From positions 1 to 37,610 of the forward strand of contig CAZSRS010000038.1 in the NCBI GenBank assembly GCA_964609625.1: a stretch of DNA of 37,610 bases, read 5' to 3'. Position 1 is the stretch's first letter, and the number at the start of each line of letters is the position of its first letter. The position numbers were made by a program, and so were the translations under genes. Shown in pieces: positions 8,803-16,735 of the stretch. The stretch comes from G963674665 sp964609625 (GTDB taxonomy: Bacteria; Desulfobacterota; Desulfovibrionia; Desulfovibrionales; Desulfovibrionaceae). A model generated the notes under the pieces. That model had not been told where the DNA came from, searched no databases, and saw only the letters and a program-made list of their open reading frames with translations.

Positions 8803-9546
8803 TCAGCACGCGTTGGGGTTCTGCACCTTGCCCAGGAAGGTCCTGGTGCGCTCGAACTTGGGATTGCCGAAGAATTCCTTGGGGGGCGCCTGCTCCAGGA
8901 TCACGCCGTCGTCCACGAAGATGACCCTGTCGGCAACCTCGCGGGCAAAGCCCATCTCGTGGGTCACCACCACCATGGTCATGCCTTCCTTGGCCAGCCG
9001 CTTCATGACCTCCAGGACCTCGCCAACCAGCTCCGGATCCAGGGCGCTGGTGGGTTCGTCAAAGAGCATGACCTTTGGCCGCAGGGCCAGGGAGCGGGCG
9101 ATGGCCACGCGCTGCTTCTGCCCCCCAGAGAGTTGGTCCGGGTAGACCTTGGCCTTGTCTTCCAGGCCCACCTTCCCGAGCAGTTCCATGCCGAGCTTGT
9201 CGGCCTCGGAACGTTTCATGTGGCGCACCTTGAGGGGGCCGAGGGTCACGTTCTGGAGGGCGGTCATGTGCGGAAAGAGGTTGAATTGCTGGAAGACCAT
9301 GCCGGCCTCGGTGCGGATCATGTTGATGTTGGTGGACTTGTCCGTGAGACTGTACCCGTCCACCAATATCTCGCCGCTGGTGAGGTCCTCCAACTTGTTG
9401 ATGCAGCGCAGCAAAGTGCTCTTGCCCGAGCCCGAGGCACCCACGATGACCACCACCTCGCCCTGTTCGATGCTCAGATCGATGCCCTTGAGCACCTCCA
9501 GCTCGCCGAAATATTTGTGCAGATTCCTGATTTCTATCATGGGCAT
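8803..9546 (-). CDS. glnQ: Polar amino acid ABC transporter ATP-binding protein
   Basis: Cytoplasmic ATPase of the polar amino acid uptake (PAAT) family, 247 aa, full length. Seen: Walker A GASGSGKST near residues 36-44, Q-loop in GMVFQQFNLFPH, signature LSGGQKQR, Walker B VMLFDEPTSALDPE and switch H in VVVTHEMGFA. The ATG at 9546 has GGGAG eight bases upstream; a second ATG at 9540 (MIEIRN) is possible. It is the last gene of the three-gene importer set and lies 15 bases after the permease. The gene symbol is by family resemblance; substrate may be glutamine or another polar amino acid. Confidence 0.93.
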   Translation of the reverse strand: MPMIEIRNLHKYFGELEVLKGIDLSIEQGEVVVIVGASGSGKSTLLRCINKLEDLTSGEILVDGYSLTDKSTNINMIRTEAGMVFQQFNLFPHMTALQNVTLGPLKVRHMKRSEADKLGMELLGKVGLEDKAKVYPDQLSGGQKQRVAIARSLALRPKVMLFDEPTSALDPELVGEVLEVMKRLAKEGMTMVVVTHEMGFAREVADRVIFVDDGVILEQAPPKEFFGNPKFERTRTFLGKVQNPNAC

Positions 9547-9561
9547 GGCTGGCTCCCTGGG

Positions 9562-10233
9562 CTATTTGCGCCCCACGTGGAAGACCTTGACCTCCACGAT
9601 GTTGAGGATCTTGGCGATGGTCATGGTCAGGACCAGGTACATGATGGCGACGGTGAGCCAGACCTCGAAGGCGCGGAAGTTCACGGAGATGATCTCCTGG
9701 CCCGTGCGGGTCAGCTCTCCCACGCCGATGACCACCAGCAGGGAGGTGTCCTTGAGGCTGATGATAAACTGGTTGCCCAGTGGGGGAATCATGCGTTTGA
9801 GCGCCTGTGGCCAGACCACGTAGCGCATGGCCTGGAAGCGCGTGAGTCCGATGGAGCGCGCGGCCTCCATCTGCCCCGGATTGATGGACTGCACCGCGCC
9901 GCGCACGATCTCGGCGATGTAGGCTCCGGAGTTGAGGGCGATGGTGACGATGCCGGCCGTGAGCGGCGGGATGCGCATGCCGATGGCCATGGGCAGGCCG
10001 AAATACAGGAACATCACCTGGACCATGAGCGGCGTGCCCCGGATGGCCTCCACGTAACCGCCCGCGAGCTTGCGCAGGAAAACGTTGCGCGAGAGCTTCA
10101 GCAGCCCGGCCGTGGCGCCGAGGATGAAGCCGAAAAACAGGCCGATCACGGTGATGATTACGGTATAGCGCACGCCCTTGAGCAGTATGGGGAACGACTG
10201 CACCATCACGCTGGCATCGAAATCAAAGGCCAT
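9562..10233 (-). CDS. glnP: Polar amino acid ABC transporter permease (HisM/GlnP type)
   Basis: Inner-membrane permease of 223 aa with about five hydrophobic segments. Seen: the PAAT permease N-terminus (ILLKGVRYTVIITVIG), the YVEAIRGTPLMVQVMF motif typical of the family and the EAA loop (EAARSIGLTRFQAMRYVV followed by PQALKRMIPPLGNQ) that docks on the ATPase. The ATG at 10233 follows GGAG at five bases; the frame is open further upstream to 10284 through the intercistronic hairpin, and that extension is not credible. It lies between the binding protein and ATPase genes on the same strand. Confidence 0.93.
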   Translation of the reverse strand: MAFDFDASVMVQSFPILLKGVRYTVIITVIGLFFGFILGATAGLLKLSRNVFLRKLAGGYVEAIRGTPLMVQVMFLYFGLPMAIGMRIPPLTAGIVTIALNSGAYIAEIVRGAVQSINPGQMEAARSIGLTRFQAMRYVVWPQALKRMIPPLGNQFIISLKDTSLLVVIGVGELTRTGQEIISVNFRAFEVWLTVAIMYLVLTMTIAKILNIVEVKVFHVGRK

Positions 10234-10252
10234 GAGGACTCCGTGCAACACA

Positions 10253-10280
10253 AGGGCGGGCCCCCTGGGGAGCCCGCCCT
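10253..10280 (-). promoter_or_regulatory. Intercistronic stem-loop between binding protein and permease genes
   Basis: A perfect 9-bp GC-rich stem (AGGGCGGGC / GCCCGCCCT) closes on an inner C-run/G-run, giving a very stable hairpin in the 60 bases between the two genes. There is no T-tract after it in the direction of transcription. Such hairpins after binding-protein genes are known to protect the upstream mRNA and lower expression of the membrane components; that role is inferred here. Confidence 0.7.
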
Positions 10281-10293
10281 GCAATATCGCGGT

Positions 10294-11040
10294 TTACTTG
10301 GGTTCGGTGCCGAACCACTTCTTGTACAGTTCGGCGTATTGGCCGCCTTCCATGAGCTTGAGGATCTCGATGGTCACCTTCTCGCGCAGGTCGCTGCCCG
10401 AGGGGAAGGCGATGCCGTAGCTCTGCCCCATGTACAGCGGGCCCACGACCTTGACCTTGTCCTTGCCCGCGGTCTGGGCATAGTAAAGCACGGCCGGGGA
10501 GTCGAAGAGCACGGCGTCGGCGCCGCCGGTGCCCATTTCCATATAGGCGCCGTCGATGTTCGGGAACAGCTTGACGTCCTTGGCCTTGGCGTTCTTCTTC
10601 ACGAAGTCCTCGCTGGTGGTGCCCAGCTTGGTGGCCACGACCTTGCCCTCCAGGTCTTCCAGGCTCTTGATGTCGTTGTTGCCCACGGGCACCAGGATCA
10701 TCAGGCCGGCGTCGTAGTACGGGTAGGCGAAGTCCACGACCTTCTCGCGTTCGCTCTTGATGGTCATGCCGGCGATGGCGGCGTCGATGTTGCCGGACTG
10801 CAGGGCCGGGATCAGGCCGTTGAAGTCCATGGGCTGGAGTTCGTACTCCAGGCCCAGGTTGTCGGCGATGAGCTTCCACATGTCGATGTCGAAGCCCACG
10901 TACGCACCAGTAGCCGGATCCTTGAACTCGAAGGGCATGAAGTTGGTGTCGTGCCCCACGACAAGTTTCTTGGCCTGGGCCATGGACGCCAGGGATAGCA
11001 CCAGAGACAGCGCCAATACGATGGTCAGCAGTTTTTTCAT
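10294..11040 (-). CDS. glnH: Polar amino acid ABC transporter periplasmic binding protein
   Basis: Periplasmic solute-binding protein of 248 aa (SBP family 3). Seen: a clean Sec signal (KK, hydrophobic core, cut after SMAQA near residue 23), the family motif GFDIDMWKLIADNLG, ligand-loop motif DAAIAGMTIKSEREK and the C-terminal KKWFGTEP. The sequence most resembles glutamine-binding proteins (NFMPFEFKDPATGAYVGFD), so glutamine or a similar polar amino acid is the likely ligand. GGAGGA sits a few bases before the ATG. It is the first gene of the importer; the upstream aminomutase gene ends 94 bases before and runs the same way, so co-transcription is possible. Confidence 0.93.
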   Translation of the reverse strand: MKKLLTIVLALSLVLSLASMAQAKKLVVGHDTNFMPFEFKDPATGAYVGFDIDMWKLIADNLGLEYELQPMDFNGLIPALQSGNIDAAIAGMTIKSEREKVVDFAYPYYDAGLMILVPVGNNDIKSLEDLEGKVVATKLGTTSEDFVKKNAKAKDVKLFPNIDGAYMEMGTGGADAVLFDSPAVLYYAQTAGKDKVKVVGPLYMGQSYGIAFPSGSDLREKVTIEILKLMEGGQYAELYKKWFGTEPK

Positions 11041-11134
11041 ACATCCTCCTCCAATTGTGGTTGGTGTAACCGTACCTCGCCGCTCCATATACGCACGACC
11101 CGGCAGCACGCCCAGGCCGCTGCATGCAGTCCGG

Positions 11135-12205
11135 TTATTCCGGAATGTTGGGCATTTTGGTCACCTGCCCCTTGTAGTTCACCAGGGTGTACTCGTTCTC
11201 GTCGTGCTCCTTGATGTAATAGTCCGGCATCAGCGGAATCTTGCCCACGTTGGTGGCCACCACGTACATGGGTTGGGCCAGACCCGTGGTGTGGCCGCGG
11301 ATGGCGTCGCGGATCAGCTCCGCCCCCTTCTCCACGGGCGTGCGGAAATGGTCGATGCCGGGCGCCGGCTCGCAGTAGAACACATAATAGGGGCGGATGC
11401 GCTGCCGCAAGAGCTTGAGATGCAATTCCTTGAAAGTGGGGACGTCGTCGTTGATGCCCTTGAGCAGCACGGCCTGGTTGCCGACGTTGATGCCGCAGCC
11501 CATGAGCTTGTAGACCGCCTCGGCCGTCTGCTCGGTCAGCTCCTTGGGGTGGTTGCACTGGGTGTTGATCCAGATGGGTACCTTGTGCATGCCCCTGAGC
11601 ACCTCGAGCAGCCCCTCTTCCATGCGCTGGGGCAGTGCGATGACCGTGCGCGTGCCGAAGCGGATCATCTCGATGTGGGGAATCTCGCGCAGCTTGCGGA
11701 TCAGGTAGTCGATACGGTCGTTGGGCAGCAGGAAGGGATCGCCGCCGGTGATGAGCACGTCGCGGATCTCCGGGGCGTTCCTGATCCACTCCAGGCCCTC
11801 GTCCACGTCGAAACGCAGTTCCAGGGCGCGATCCACCACCAACTCCTTGCGGAAGCAGTGCCGGCAGTAGTTGGCGCAGACGTCCGTGACCGTGAAGGCG
11901 ATCTTGTCATAATACTGTCTGGCGATGGCGTCGGGCCGATGCTCGCCGTTGGCCCGATTCTCCTTCCAGACCAAGTAGTTGGGAATGCCGTATCGGTTCT
12001 CGCGCTCCTTGAGGGAGGGCACCACCTGCCGCCTGATGGGGCAGTTGGGGTCTTTTCTGTCCATGAGCGCGGCAAAGTAGGGCGTGGTGCCCCACTTGGT
12101 GTTCATGGTCTCGATGGCTTCGATTTCATCGGGTGTGGGGTCAATGAACTGCCGAAGTCTATCCAACGTATTGACATGATTATGTAACTGCTCTTTCCAT
12201 TCCAT
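11135..12205 (-). CDS. Lysine 2,3-aminomutase-like radical SAM enzyme (KamA family)
   Basis: Predicted PLP- and SAM-dependent [4Fe-4S] enzyme of 356 aa that moves an amino group from carbon 2 to carbon 3 of an amino acid. Seen: cluster ligands C110, C114, C117 (CANYCRHC) followed by R119, the KamA motif DPNCPIRRQ, LITGGDPFLL, NTQCNHPKE, GNQAVLLKGIND, and the PLP lysine K322 in GKIPLMPDYY. From memory of the clostridial enzyme, the aspartates that hold the lysine side-chain amine (D293, D330) are not kept: E279 stands at the first site, and the loop before K322 (VVATNVGK) is about two residues shorter and has no Asp. The substrate may therefore not be lysine; glutamate mutases use other residues again. 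ATG 12205 has a weak ribosome site; upstream frame extension shows no family match. It is followed by the amino acid importer genes. Confidence 0.88.
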   Translation of the reverse strand: MEWKEQLHNHVNTLDRLRQFIDPTPDEIEAIETMNTKWGTTPYFAALMDRKDPNCPIRRQVVPSLKERENRYGIPNYLVWKENRANGEHRPDAIARQYYDKIAFTVTDVCANYCRHCFRKELVVDRALELRFDVDEGLEWIRNAPEIRDVLITGGDPFLLPNDRIDYLIRKLREIPHIEMIRFGTRTVIALPQRMEEGLLEVLRGMHKVPIWINTQCNHPKELTEQTAEAVYKLMGCGINVGNQAVLLKGINDDVPTFKELHLKLLRQRIRPYYVFYCEPAPGIDHFRTPVEKGAELIRDAIRGHTTGLAQPMYVVATNVGKIPLMPDYYIKEHDENEYTLVNYKGQVTKMPNIPE

Positions 12206-12391
12206 AAGGCGCAGACCGCTTCCTATCGTGTTCAAGGGTTCTCGAGATGCGCCCCTCCACCGGGCAACGGATTTCGTGGCGCTCCAGAGACAATGCACCA
12301 AACCCGTCACGATCTCAAGGACATTGCGACATATTCAAGCAACCTCCAGATATCATGAGTGTTCATCTGTAGCATTCTCCTCTGGTGGGCG

Positions 12392-12421
12392 TTGGACATA
12401 TCTTCGCCGGCCGTTTATGCT
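12392..12421 (+). promoter_or_regulatory. Candidate sigma-70-type promoter for the DksA-like/deacetylase pair
   Basis: TTGGAC (12392-12397) and TATGCT (12416-12421) are separated by 18 bases and lie 55 bases before the DksA-like ATG. The match to consensus is five of six and four of six. This is a by-eye call in a 271-base divergent intergenic region shared with the aminomutase gene. Confidence 0.35.
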
Positions 12422-12476
12422 TTTCCGTGATCGGCCAGATACAGTTTCGCAGTATCCTGCGGTAAAAGGAGAACTC

Positions 12477-12812
12477 ATGACCGACAAGGAACGCGCCGCC
12501 CTGAAAATTCGCATCGGCCAGGAACTCGAAGACCTGCGTGCAGCGGTAGAGGAGATGCAGGCCCAGAACGCCCCCGTGGCGCCGGACGCGGCCATCGGGC
12601 GGCTCTCGCGACTGGATACCATGCTCAACCAGGGCATCAGCGAAGCCTCCCTGTCCAATTCCCGGCAACGCATCCTCAGGCTGGAGCGGGCCCTGGCTCG
12701 CGTGGAGCACGACCCCTCCTTCGGCGAGTGCGCGGAATGCGGCGAGCCCATCCCCGTGGCCCGGCTCCTGGCCCTGCCTGAAAGCACCCGTTGCGTGCAC
12801 TGCGCCGTATGA
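12477..12812 (+). CDS. TraR/DksA-type zinc-finger protein
   Basis: Small cytoplasmic protein of 111 aa of the DksA/TraR family, which bind RNA polymerase in the secondary channel. Seen: an N-terminal pair of charged helices, then the C4 zinc finger CAECGEPI...RCVHC at the C-terminus. The acidic coiled-coil tip motif DxxDxA of true DksA is absent (the turn reads RLSRLDTMLNQG), so it resembles the shorter YbiI/TraR-like branch and need not act with ppGpp. A strong AAAGGAG lies six bases before the ATG; the frame is open upstream from 12228 but without resemblance. Its stop overlaps the start of the deacetylase gene (ATGA), indicating translational coupling. Confidence 0.88.
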   Translation: MTDKERAALKIRIGQELEDLRAAVEEMQAQNAPVAPDAAIGRLSRLDTMLNQGISEASLSNSRQRILRLERALARVEHDPSFGECAECGEPIPVARLLALPESTRCVHCAV

Positions 12813-13585
12813 CCACCCCCGCCCGCCGACTCCGCGTCGTGGCCGACGACTTCGGCCTCACCCACGGCGTCTGCGCTGGCATCTTGGAGGCGCATCGCCT
12901 CGGCATCGTCACCGCGGCCTCGGCCATGGTCTGCGTGCCCGGCGCGGTAGAGCGCATCCAGGCCTATGCCGCAGACGCCCCTCGGCTGGGCCTGCACCTC
13001 CAACTCACCCGCGGGGCGCCCTGCCTCCCTGCCGAGCGCGTCCCGCTGCTGGTCACCGCGCACGGGATGTTCCCGAACCACCTTGCCGATCTTGCGCCCC
13101 CCAGCCCCGCGCTCCACACCCAGGTGCGGGAGGAGTGGCGCGCGCAGCTTGAGGAGCTGCGCCGCATTGGGGTGGAGCCCGCCCATCTGGACAGCCACCA
13201 CCACGTGCACGCCCGCGACGACCTCTTTCCCGTCTACCGCGACCTGGCCTTGGAGTGCGGCCTGCCGGCCCGAGGCTACGACACCCGACGGCGAGACGCC
13301 TTGCGCGCGCACGGCGTAACCACGGTCGACCTGCTGGTGCTGCACTGGAACGGGGAGCGCGGCGGCGTGCCCGAACTGTTGCAGATTCTGGACCAGGCCT
13401 TTGCCGACCTCGAAGGATACGGCATACACGGGGGATTGGTGGAGCTCATGACCCATCCGGGTCATTGCGACACCGCCCTTGAACGCATCAGCTCCTATAC
13501 CGGCCAGCGGCGACGCGAGCTGGACACTCTTTGCGATCCAGCCTTGCGGCAAGGACTGGCGAGCAGGCGAATCGTGCTCCAATAG
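12809..13585 (+). CDS. ChbG/YdjC-family carbohydrate deacetylase
   Basis: A 258-aa metal-dependent deacetylase of the YdjC/ChbG family, which removes acetyl groups from chito-oligosaccharide-like or hopanoid-linked N-acetylglucosamine. Seen: the N-terminal ADDFGLTHG motif with catalytic and metal-binding aspartates, the LGLHLQLTRG motif, the metal-site histidines in DSHHHVH and the C-terminal HPGHCD. All expected catalytic residues appear present. The start overlaps the stop of the DksA-like gene. No sugar uptake or lipid gene adjoins it, so the substrate is open. Confidence 0.92.
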   Translation: MTTPARRLRVVADDFGLTHGVCAGILEAHRLGIVTAASAMVCVPGAVERIQAYAADAPRLGLHLQLTRGAPCLPAERVPLLVTAHGMFPNHLADLAPPSPALHTQVREEWRAQLEELRRIGVEPAHLDSHHHVHARDDLFPVYRDLALECGLPARGYDTRRRDALRAHGVTTVDLLVLHWNGERGGVPELLQILDQAFADLEGYGIHGGLVELMTHPGHCDTALERISSYTGQRRRELDTLCDPALRQGLASRRIVLQ

Positions 13586-13657
13586 CACTGGACAAGCACG
13601 GCATTGTCACAGTAAAGCGGTGCTTCCACCGAATCCAATACAACAACTCCGCACCCC

Positions 13658-14533
13658 ATGATTTCCAGATATCTTCTCTGCTTTGCAGTTCTTATATCCT
13701 GCATCCCTTCCTGCGCGGCCATCCCCACCGTGGTGGAGCCGCATCCCGGCGTGCAAGACTTCAGCACCCGGGAAGTCCATGCCCGTTTCGTTGAAGGTCG
13801 CACCGCTCCCGCCTCCAATGCCGCGGCCCACAGCCTGATCGTGCTCGTCGCGCCCATCGGCATCGACTTCAGCTCCGTGTCCAACATGCTCAAGACCTTC
13901 CACACCCGCCCCCGTGGGGGAAAATCCAAGGACACCGTGGGGCATTCCTGGGTCATGCTCTGCGAAGGGGGGCGCTGCCTGGAGTGCGGACACAGCGGAG
14001 AGCACGGCTTCGAGGACAACAACTACTATCACGGAGCCCTGGCCCTGGCCCGCGCCGGAGACCCCAACCCGGCCAAGGCCCTGTTCCGGACCATGGACGA
14101 CGGCGAGTTCGTGACCCACTCCTCGGGACACACGCCGCTGATCGCCGTGCGCTTTTGGCTCACGGAGCAGGAGTACGCCAAGACGCGGGAATTTATCGCC
14201 GCCTACGACTACAAGCACTTCGCGCTCACCAAAGGGCAGTGCACGAGCTTTGCGGCAGGCGTTGCCGCGGCGGCCGGCATCGAGCTAGGCAGCGGGATCA
14301 CCCTGGCCCTGCCCCGCGTCCTGAGCTTCAAGGGCACGGAGTACGTCTTCTGGACCGAACCGCAATACTCCAGCATCAGCTTCTCGGCCCCGGAAGTGCT
14401 GGAGCAGAGCCTGCTGCTGGCCCTGGAGCAGGGGCTGGGGGAAGACGCCCTGGAGTGGTACCGGCGCGGCACGGGGTGGACCCACATGCAGCCGCCCCCC
14501 GGCCTGGGTGCAGAACCCCTGGCCGGGCAGTGA
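13658..14533 (+). CDS. Secreted protein of unknown function with possible His...Cys catalytic pair
   Basis: A 291-aa protein that I do not recognise with certainty. It starts with an export signal; LISC at residues 12-15 would serve as a lipobox, IPSC at 16-19 less well, so it is probably a lipoprotein. The mature part has a GHSWVM motif (H96) followed by EGGRCLECGHSGEHG, later FWLTEQEY, and TKGQCTSFAAGVAAAAG with C195. A histidine before and a QC-small-residue-helix after is the order seen in circularly permuted NlpC/P60-like cysteine peptidases or acyltransferases, such as YiiX and DUF4105-type proteins. That would make C195 the nucleophile at the head of a helix. This is inference. No strong ribosome site is visible at the ATG. 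It is flanked by the deacetylase gene (72 bases) and an AT-rich gap. Confidence 0.7.
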   Translation: MISRYLLCFAVLISCIPSCAAIPTVVEPHPGVQDFSTREVHARFVEGRTAPASNAAAHSLIVLVAPIGIDFSSVSNMLKTFHTRPRGGKSKDTVGHSWVMLCEGGRCLECGHSGEHGFEDNNYYHGALALARAGDPNPAKALFRTMDDGEFVTHSSGHTPLIAVRFWLTEQEYAKTREFIAAYDYKHFALTKGQCTSFAAGVAAAAGIELGSGITLALPRVLSFKGTEYVFWTEPQYSSISFSAPEVLEQSLLLALEQGLGEDALEWYRRGTGWTHMQPPPGLGAEPLAGQ

Positions 14534-14782
14534 GGCAGGGGTGGGGCTGGATTACTCTGAAGTCGCAGGAGTTGTTTCTTTAACTCCAGCTGATTGCCTT
14601 TGGATAAACCATAAGCTTTGCCAATGGGCTACAAAAAGTCAATTATTTATATCCGAGACTCATGTTTCTTTGAACCAATATACCCTCTACCTTCTCCACA
14701 CTCCATGACACAGCCCCCCTTCCTTGATACAATTTCCTAACGACGGCGCGCCGCCGTTCACCGCAACCCCATGGGGGCAAGC

Positions 14783-15910
14783 ATGAAGACCTTCCCGTCC
14801 GGAATCGGCGCCAGGCAGATCCACCCGCGCATGCAAGCCCACTTGCGCTCCCTGAAACTGACCCAGGCCGTGATCTACGCGGCCGTGTTCGTCATGATCG
14901 GCCTGATGACCACCTTCACCATGACGCGGCCCGGAGGAGCCGACATGCTCAGGCCCATGCTCCCGGCCCTGGCCCTGGTGATCCTGGCCTGCATCATCCT
15001 GGCCAGGGTGCTGCGCAACACCCTGTCCAAGAAGGCCCTGGCCGCCAACGATCTCATGCTGCGCACCACCCCCAAGACCATGCTCTTGCGCCCCACCGGC
15101 GTAAACACCCTGCAAGGTATCATGGTGGAACTACACAAGCCTGGAGCCGGAGAGAACGCCCCGCCGTTCGGACTGGCCGCTCTCCAGACCAGCCGCCGAA
15201 CACCCGTGCCCGGCAGGCCCCAGGACGTGGAGGTCTATCTGGAGCAGTACGGCCACCCCCCGATGGTGGTGGTGGACACCGGTAAATATCTCTATTGGGG
15301 GCGTTTGACGGACCTTCAGGAGCGAGGCAAGATTTGGGGATACATGCGGCTGATGCAGGCAGGTATCTTGGGCATATTGATGCTCTTGGTGGTGATCCTG
15401 GGCGTACTGCAATACAGCCTGCTGCAAGATGTGGAGGCCGAACGCACACTGGCCGTGGACAGCGCCGACTGGCCCGTGGTCAAGGGAACAGTGCTCCGCT
15501 CGCGGGTGGCGGAGACCACCATTAGCAAGGGCAAGAGCCGCGTGCAGGCCTTCGAGGCAATGGTAGAATACGGGTACTCCGTGGACGGGCAAAGCTTCCG
15601 CGGCGATCTCGTGCAGTTTTGCTACCGCCCAAGCCAAAAAAGGAGTCTCGCCGAGGAACTCGTGGCCCGCTATCCACCGGGCGCACCAGTCGCCGTGAGC
15701 CACCACCCCGCGGCCCCGGGACTCGCCGTCCTCGAGGCAGGACATACGGACGGGTGCATGGGGCATATCGCCGAGATCAAGCAGACCTTGTTGTTGACAG
15801 GGGCGATGACCGCCGGTGTCATCGCGATACTGCTCGTGGTCTTCAGAATAGAGAACAACCGGCGTCAAAAACTCGCGGCCAGACTGGAACGCTACGGCAT
15901 CAGGCTCTGA
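14783..15910 (+). CDS. Membrane protein with DUF3592 domain
   Basis: A 375-aa predicted inner-membrane protein with four hydrophobic segments, at about residues 27-48, 55-78, 192-215 and 335-355. The stretch between the last two has the DUF3592 pattern: WPVVKGTVLRSRV, a Y-x-VDGQSFRGD strand, and YPPGAPVAVSHHPAAPGLAVLEAG. The role of DUF3592 proteins is unknown. The N-terminal half is not recognised. ATG 14783 follows GGGGG at close spacing and is preferred over ATG 14771, which has none. The following tRNA thiolase gene begins 16 bases after the stop, so they may be co-transcribed. Confidence 0.83.
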   Translation: MKTFPSGIGARQIHPRMQAHLRSLKLTQAVIYAAVFVMIGLMTTFTMTRPGGADMLRPMLPALALVILACIILARVLRNTLSKKALAANDLMLRTTPKTMLLRPTGVNTLQGIMVELHKPGAGENAPPFGLAALQTSRRTPVPGRPQDVEVYLEQYGHPPMVVVDTGKYLYWGRLTDLQERGKIWGYMRLMQAGILGILMLLVVILGVLQYSLLQDVEAERTLAVDSADWPVVKGTVLRSRVAETTISKGKSRVQAFEAMVEYGYSVDGQSFRGDLVQFCYRPSQKRSLAEELVARYPPGAPVAVSHHPAAPGLAVLEAGHTDGCMGHIAEIKQTLLLTGAMTAGVIAILLVVFRIENNRRQKLAARLERYGIRL

Positions 15911-15926
15911 GCCGGCAACGGAATCG

Positions 15927-16679
15927 ATGAAAGAACGTCACACCTATACGCAGAAAAACGTCATCAGCAGCGTGGGTAAGCTCATGCAGCAGGCGGAAAT
16001 GCTGCGGCCCGGCGCACGCGTCGGCGTCGCGGTGTCCGGTGGCGAGGACAGCCTGCTACTGCTCAAGGTCCTGAGCATCCGCAAGCGGATCCTGCCCTTT
16101 GCCATGGAGCTTATGGCCCTGCACATCAACCCCGGCTTTGATCCCTACTTCCACCACCCCTTGCTGGAATTCTGCAACGAACTGGGCGTGGCCCTGCACT
16201 TCGAGCAGAGCGACCATGGGCCGCGCGCCCACAGTGAGGAAAACCTCAAGAACTCCGCCTGTTTCTACTGCTGTCGCCTGCGGCGCAAGCGGCTATTCGA
16301 GCTGATGCGTACCTACAAGCTCACGCACTTGGCCATGGGGCACCACGCCGACGACCTCGCGGCCACGTTTTTTCTGAATCTTTTCCACGGGGCGCGGGTG
16401 GAGGGCATGGCCATGCGCGAGCCCTTTTTCAAAGGCGATTTCGAACTGATCCGCCCCCTGCTCTGGCTGGAGAAGAAGACCATCAGCCGGGCGTGCAAAC
16501 AGTGGGAATTGCCCACGCGGGAGAATCCGTGCCCTTCGGCCACTACAAGCCGCAGGGCGCAGCTGCAACGCTGGCTGGAGAGCGGCGCCGGAATGGACAA
16601 TGTGGACAAGACGCTACGGCGCAACGTGCTGGGGGCCGTGCGGCGTTTCGAGCTGTATCGGGTCACGTCACGGTCGTGA
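15927..16679 (+). CDS. TtcA-like tRNA 2-thiolation PP-loop ATPase
   Basis: Cytoplasmic enzyme of 250 aa in the TtcA/TtuA group, which adenylates a tRNA base and inserts sulfur with help of an iron-sulfur cluster. Seen: the PP-loop as SGGEDS at residues 37-42 (SGGKDS in typical TtcA), the CxxC at C112/C115 within CFYCCRLRRKRLF, the GHHADDLAATFFLNLFHG motif and a third cysteine in RENPCPSA. These support the family assignment. The Lys-to-Glu change in the PP-loop is unusual. The protein is shorter than Escherichia coli TtcA (about 311 aa), lacking much of the C-terminal extension. Whether it modifies C32 of tRNA or another base is unknown. Confidence 0.85.
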   Translation: MKERHTYTQKNVISSVGKLMQQAEMLRPGARVGVAVSGGEDSLLLLKVLSIRKRILPFAMELMALHINPGFDPYFHHPLLEFCNELGVALHFEQSDHGPRAHSEENLKNSACFYCCRLRRKRLFELMRTYKLTHLAMGHHADDLAATFFLNLFHGARVEGMAMREPFFKGDFELIRPLLWLEKKTISRACKQWELPTRENPCPSATTSRRAQLQRWLESGAGMDNVDKTLRRNVLGAVRRFELYRVTSRS

Positions 16680-16735
16680 CGGCCGAAGAACGGCCATGAC
16701 GCAGCCTCTCATGCGGTCCCTGACAACAACACGCC

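Noticed and set aside
8959..10998. 679-aa plus-strand frame opposite the amino acid importer genes
   Set aside because: It spans three well-supported genes on the minus strand and is rich in His/Asp/Gly as expected for an antisense frame.
12228..12476. Upstream extension of the DksA-like frame (83 residues)
   Set aside because: The strong AAAGGAG before ATG 12477 and family length both point to the internal start; the extension is not DksA-like.
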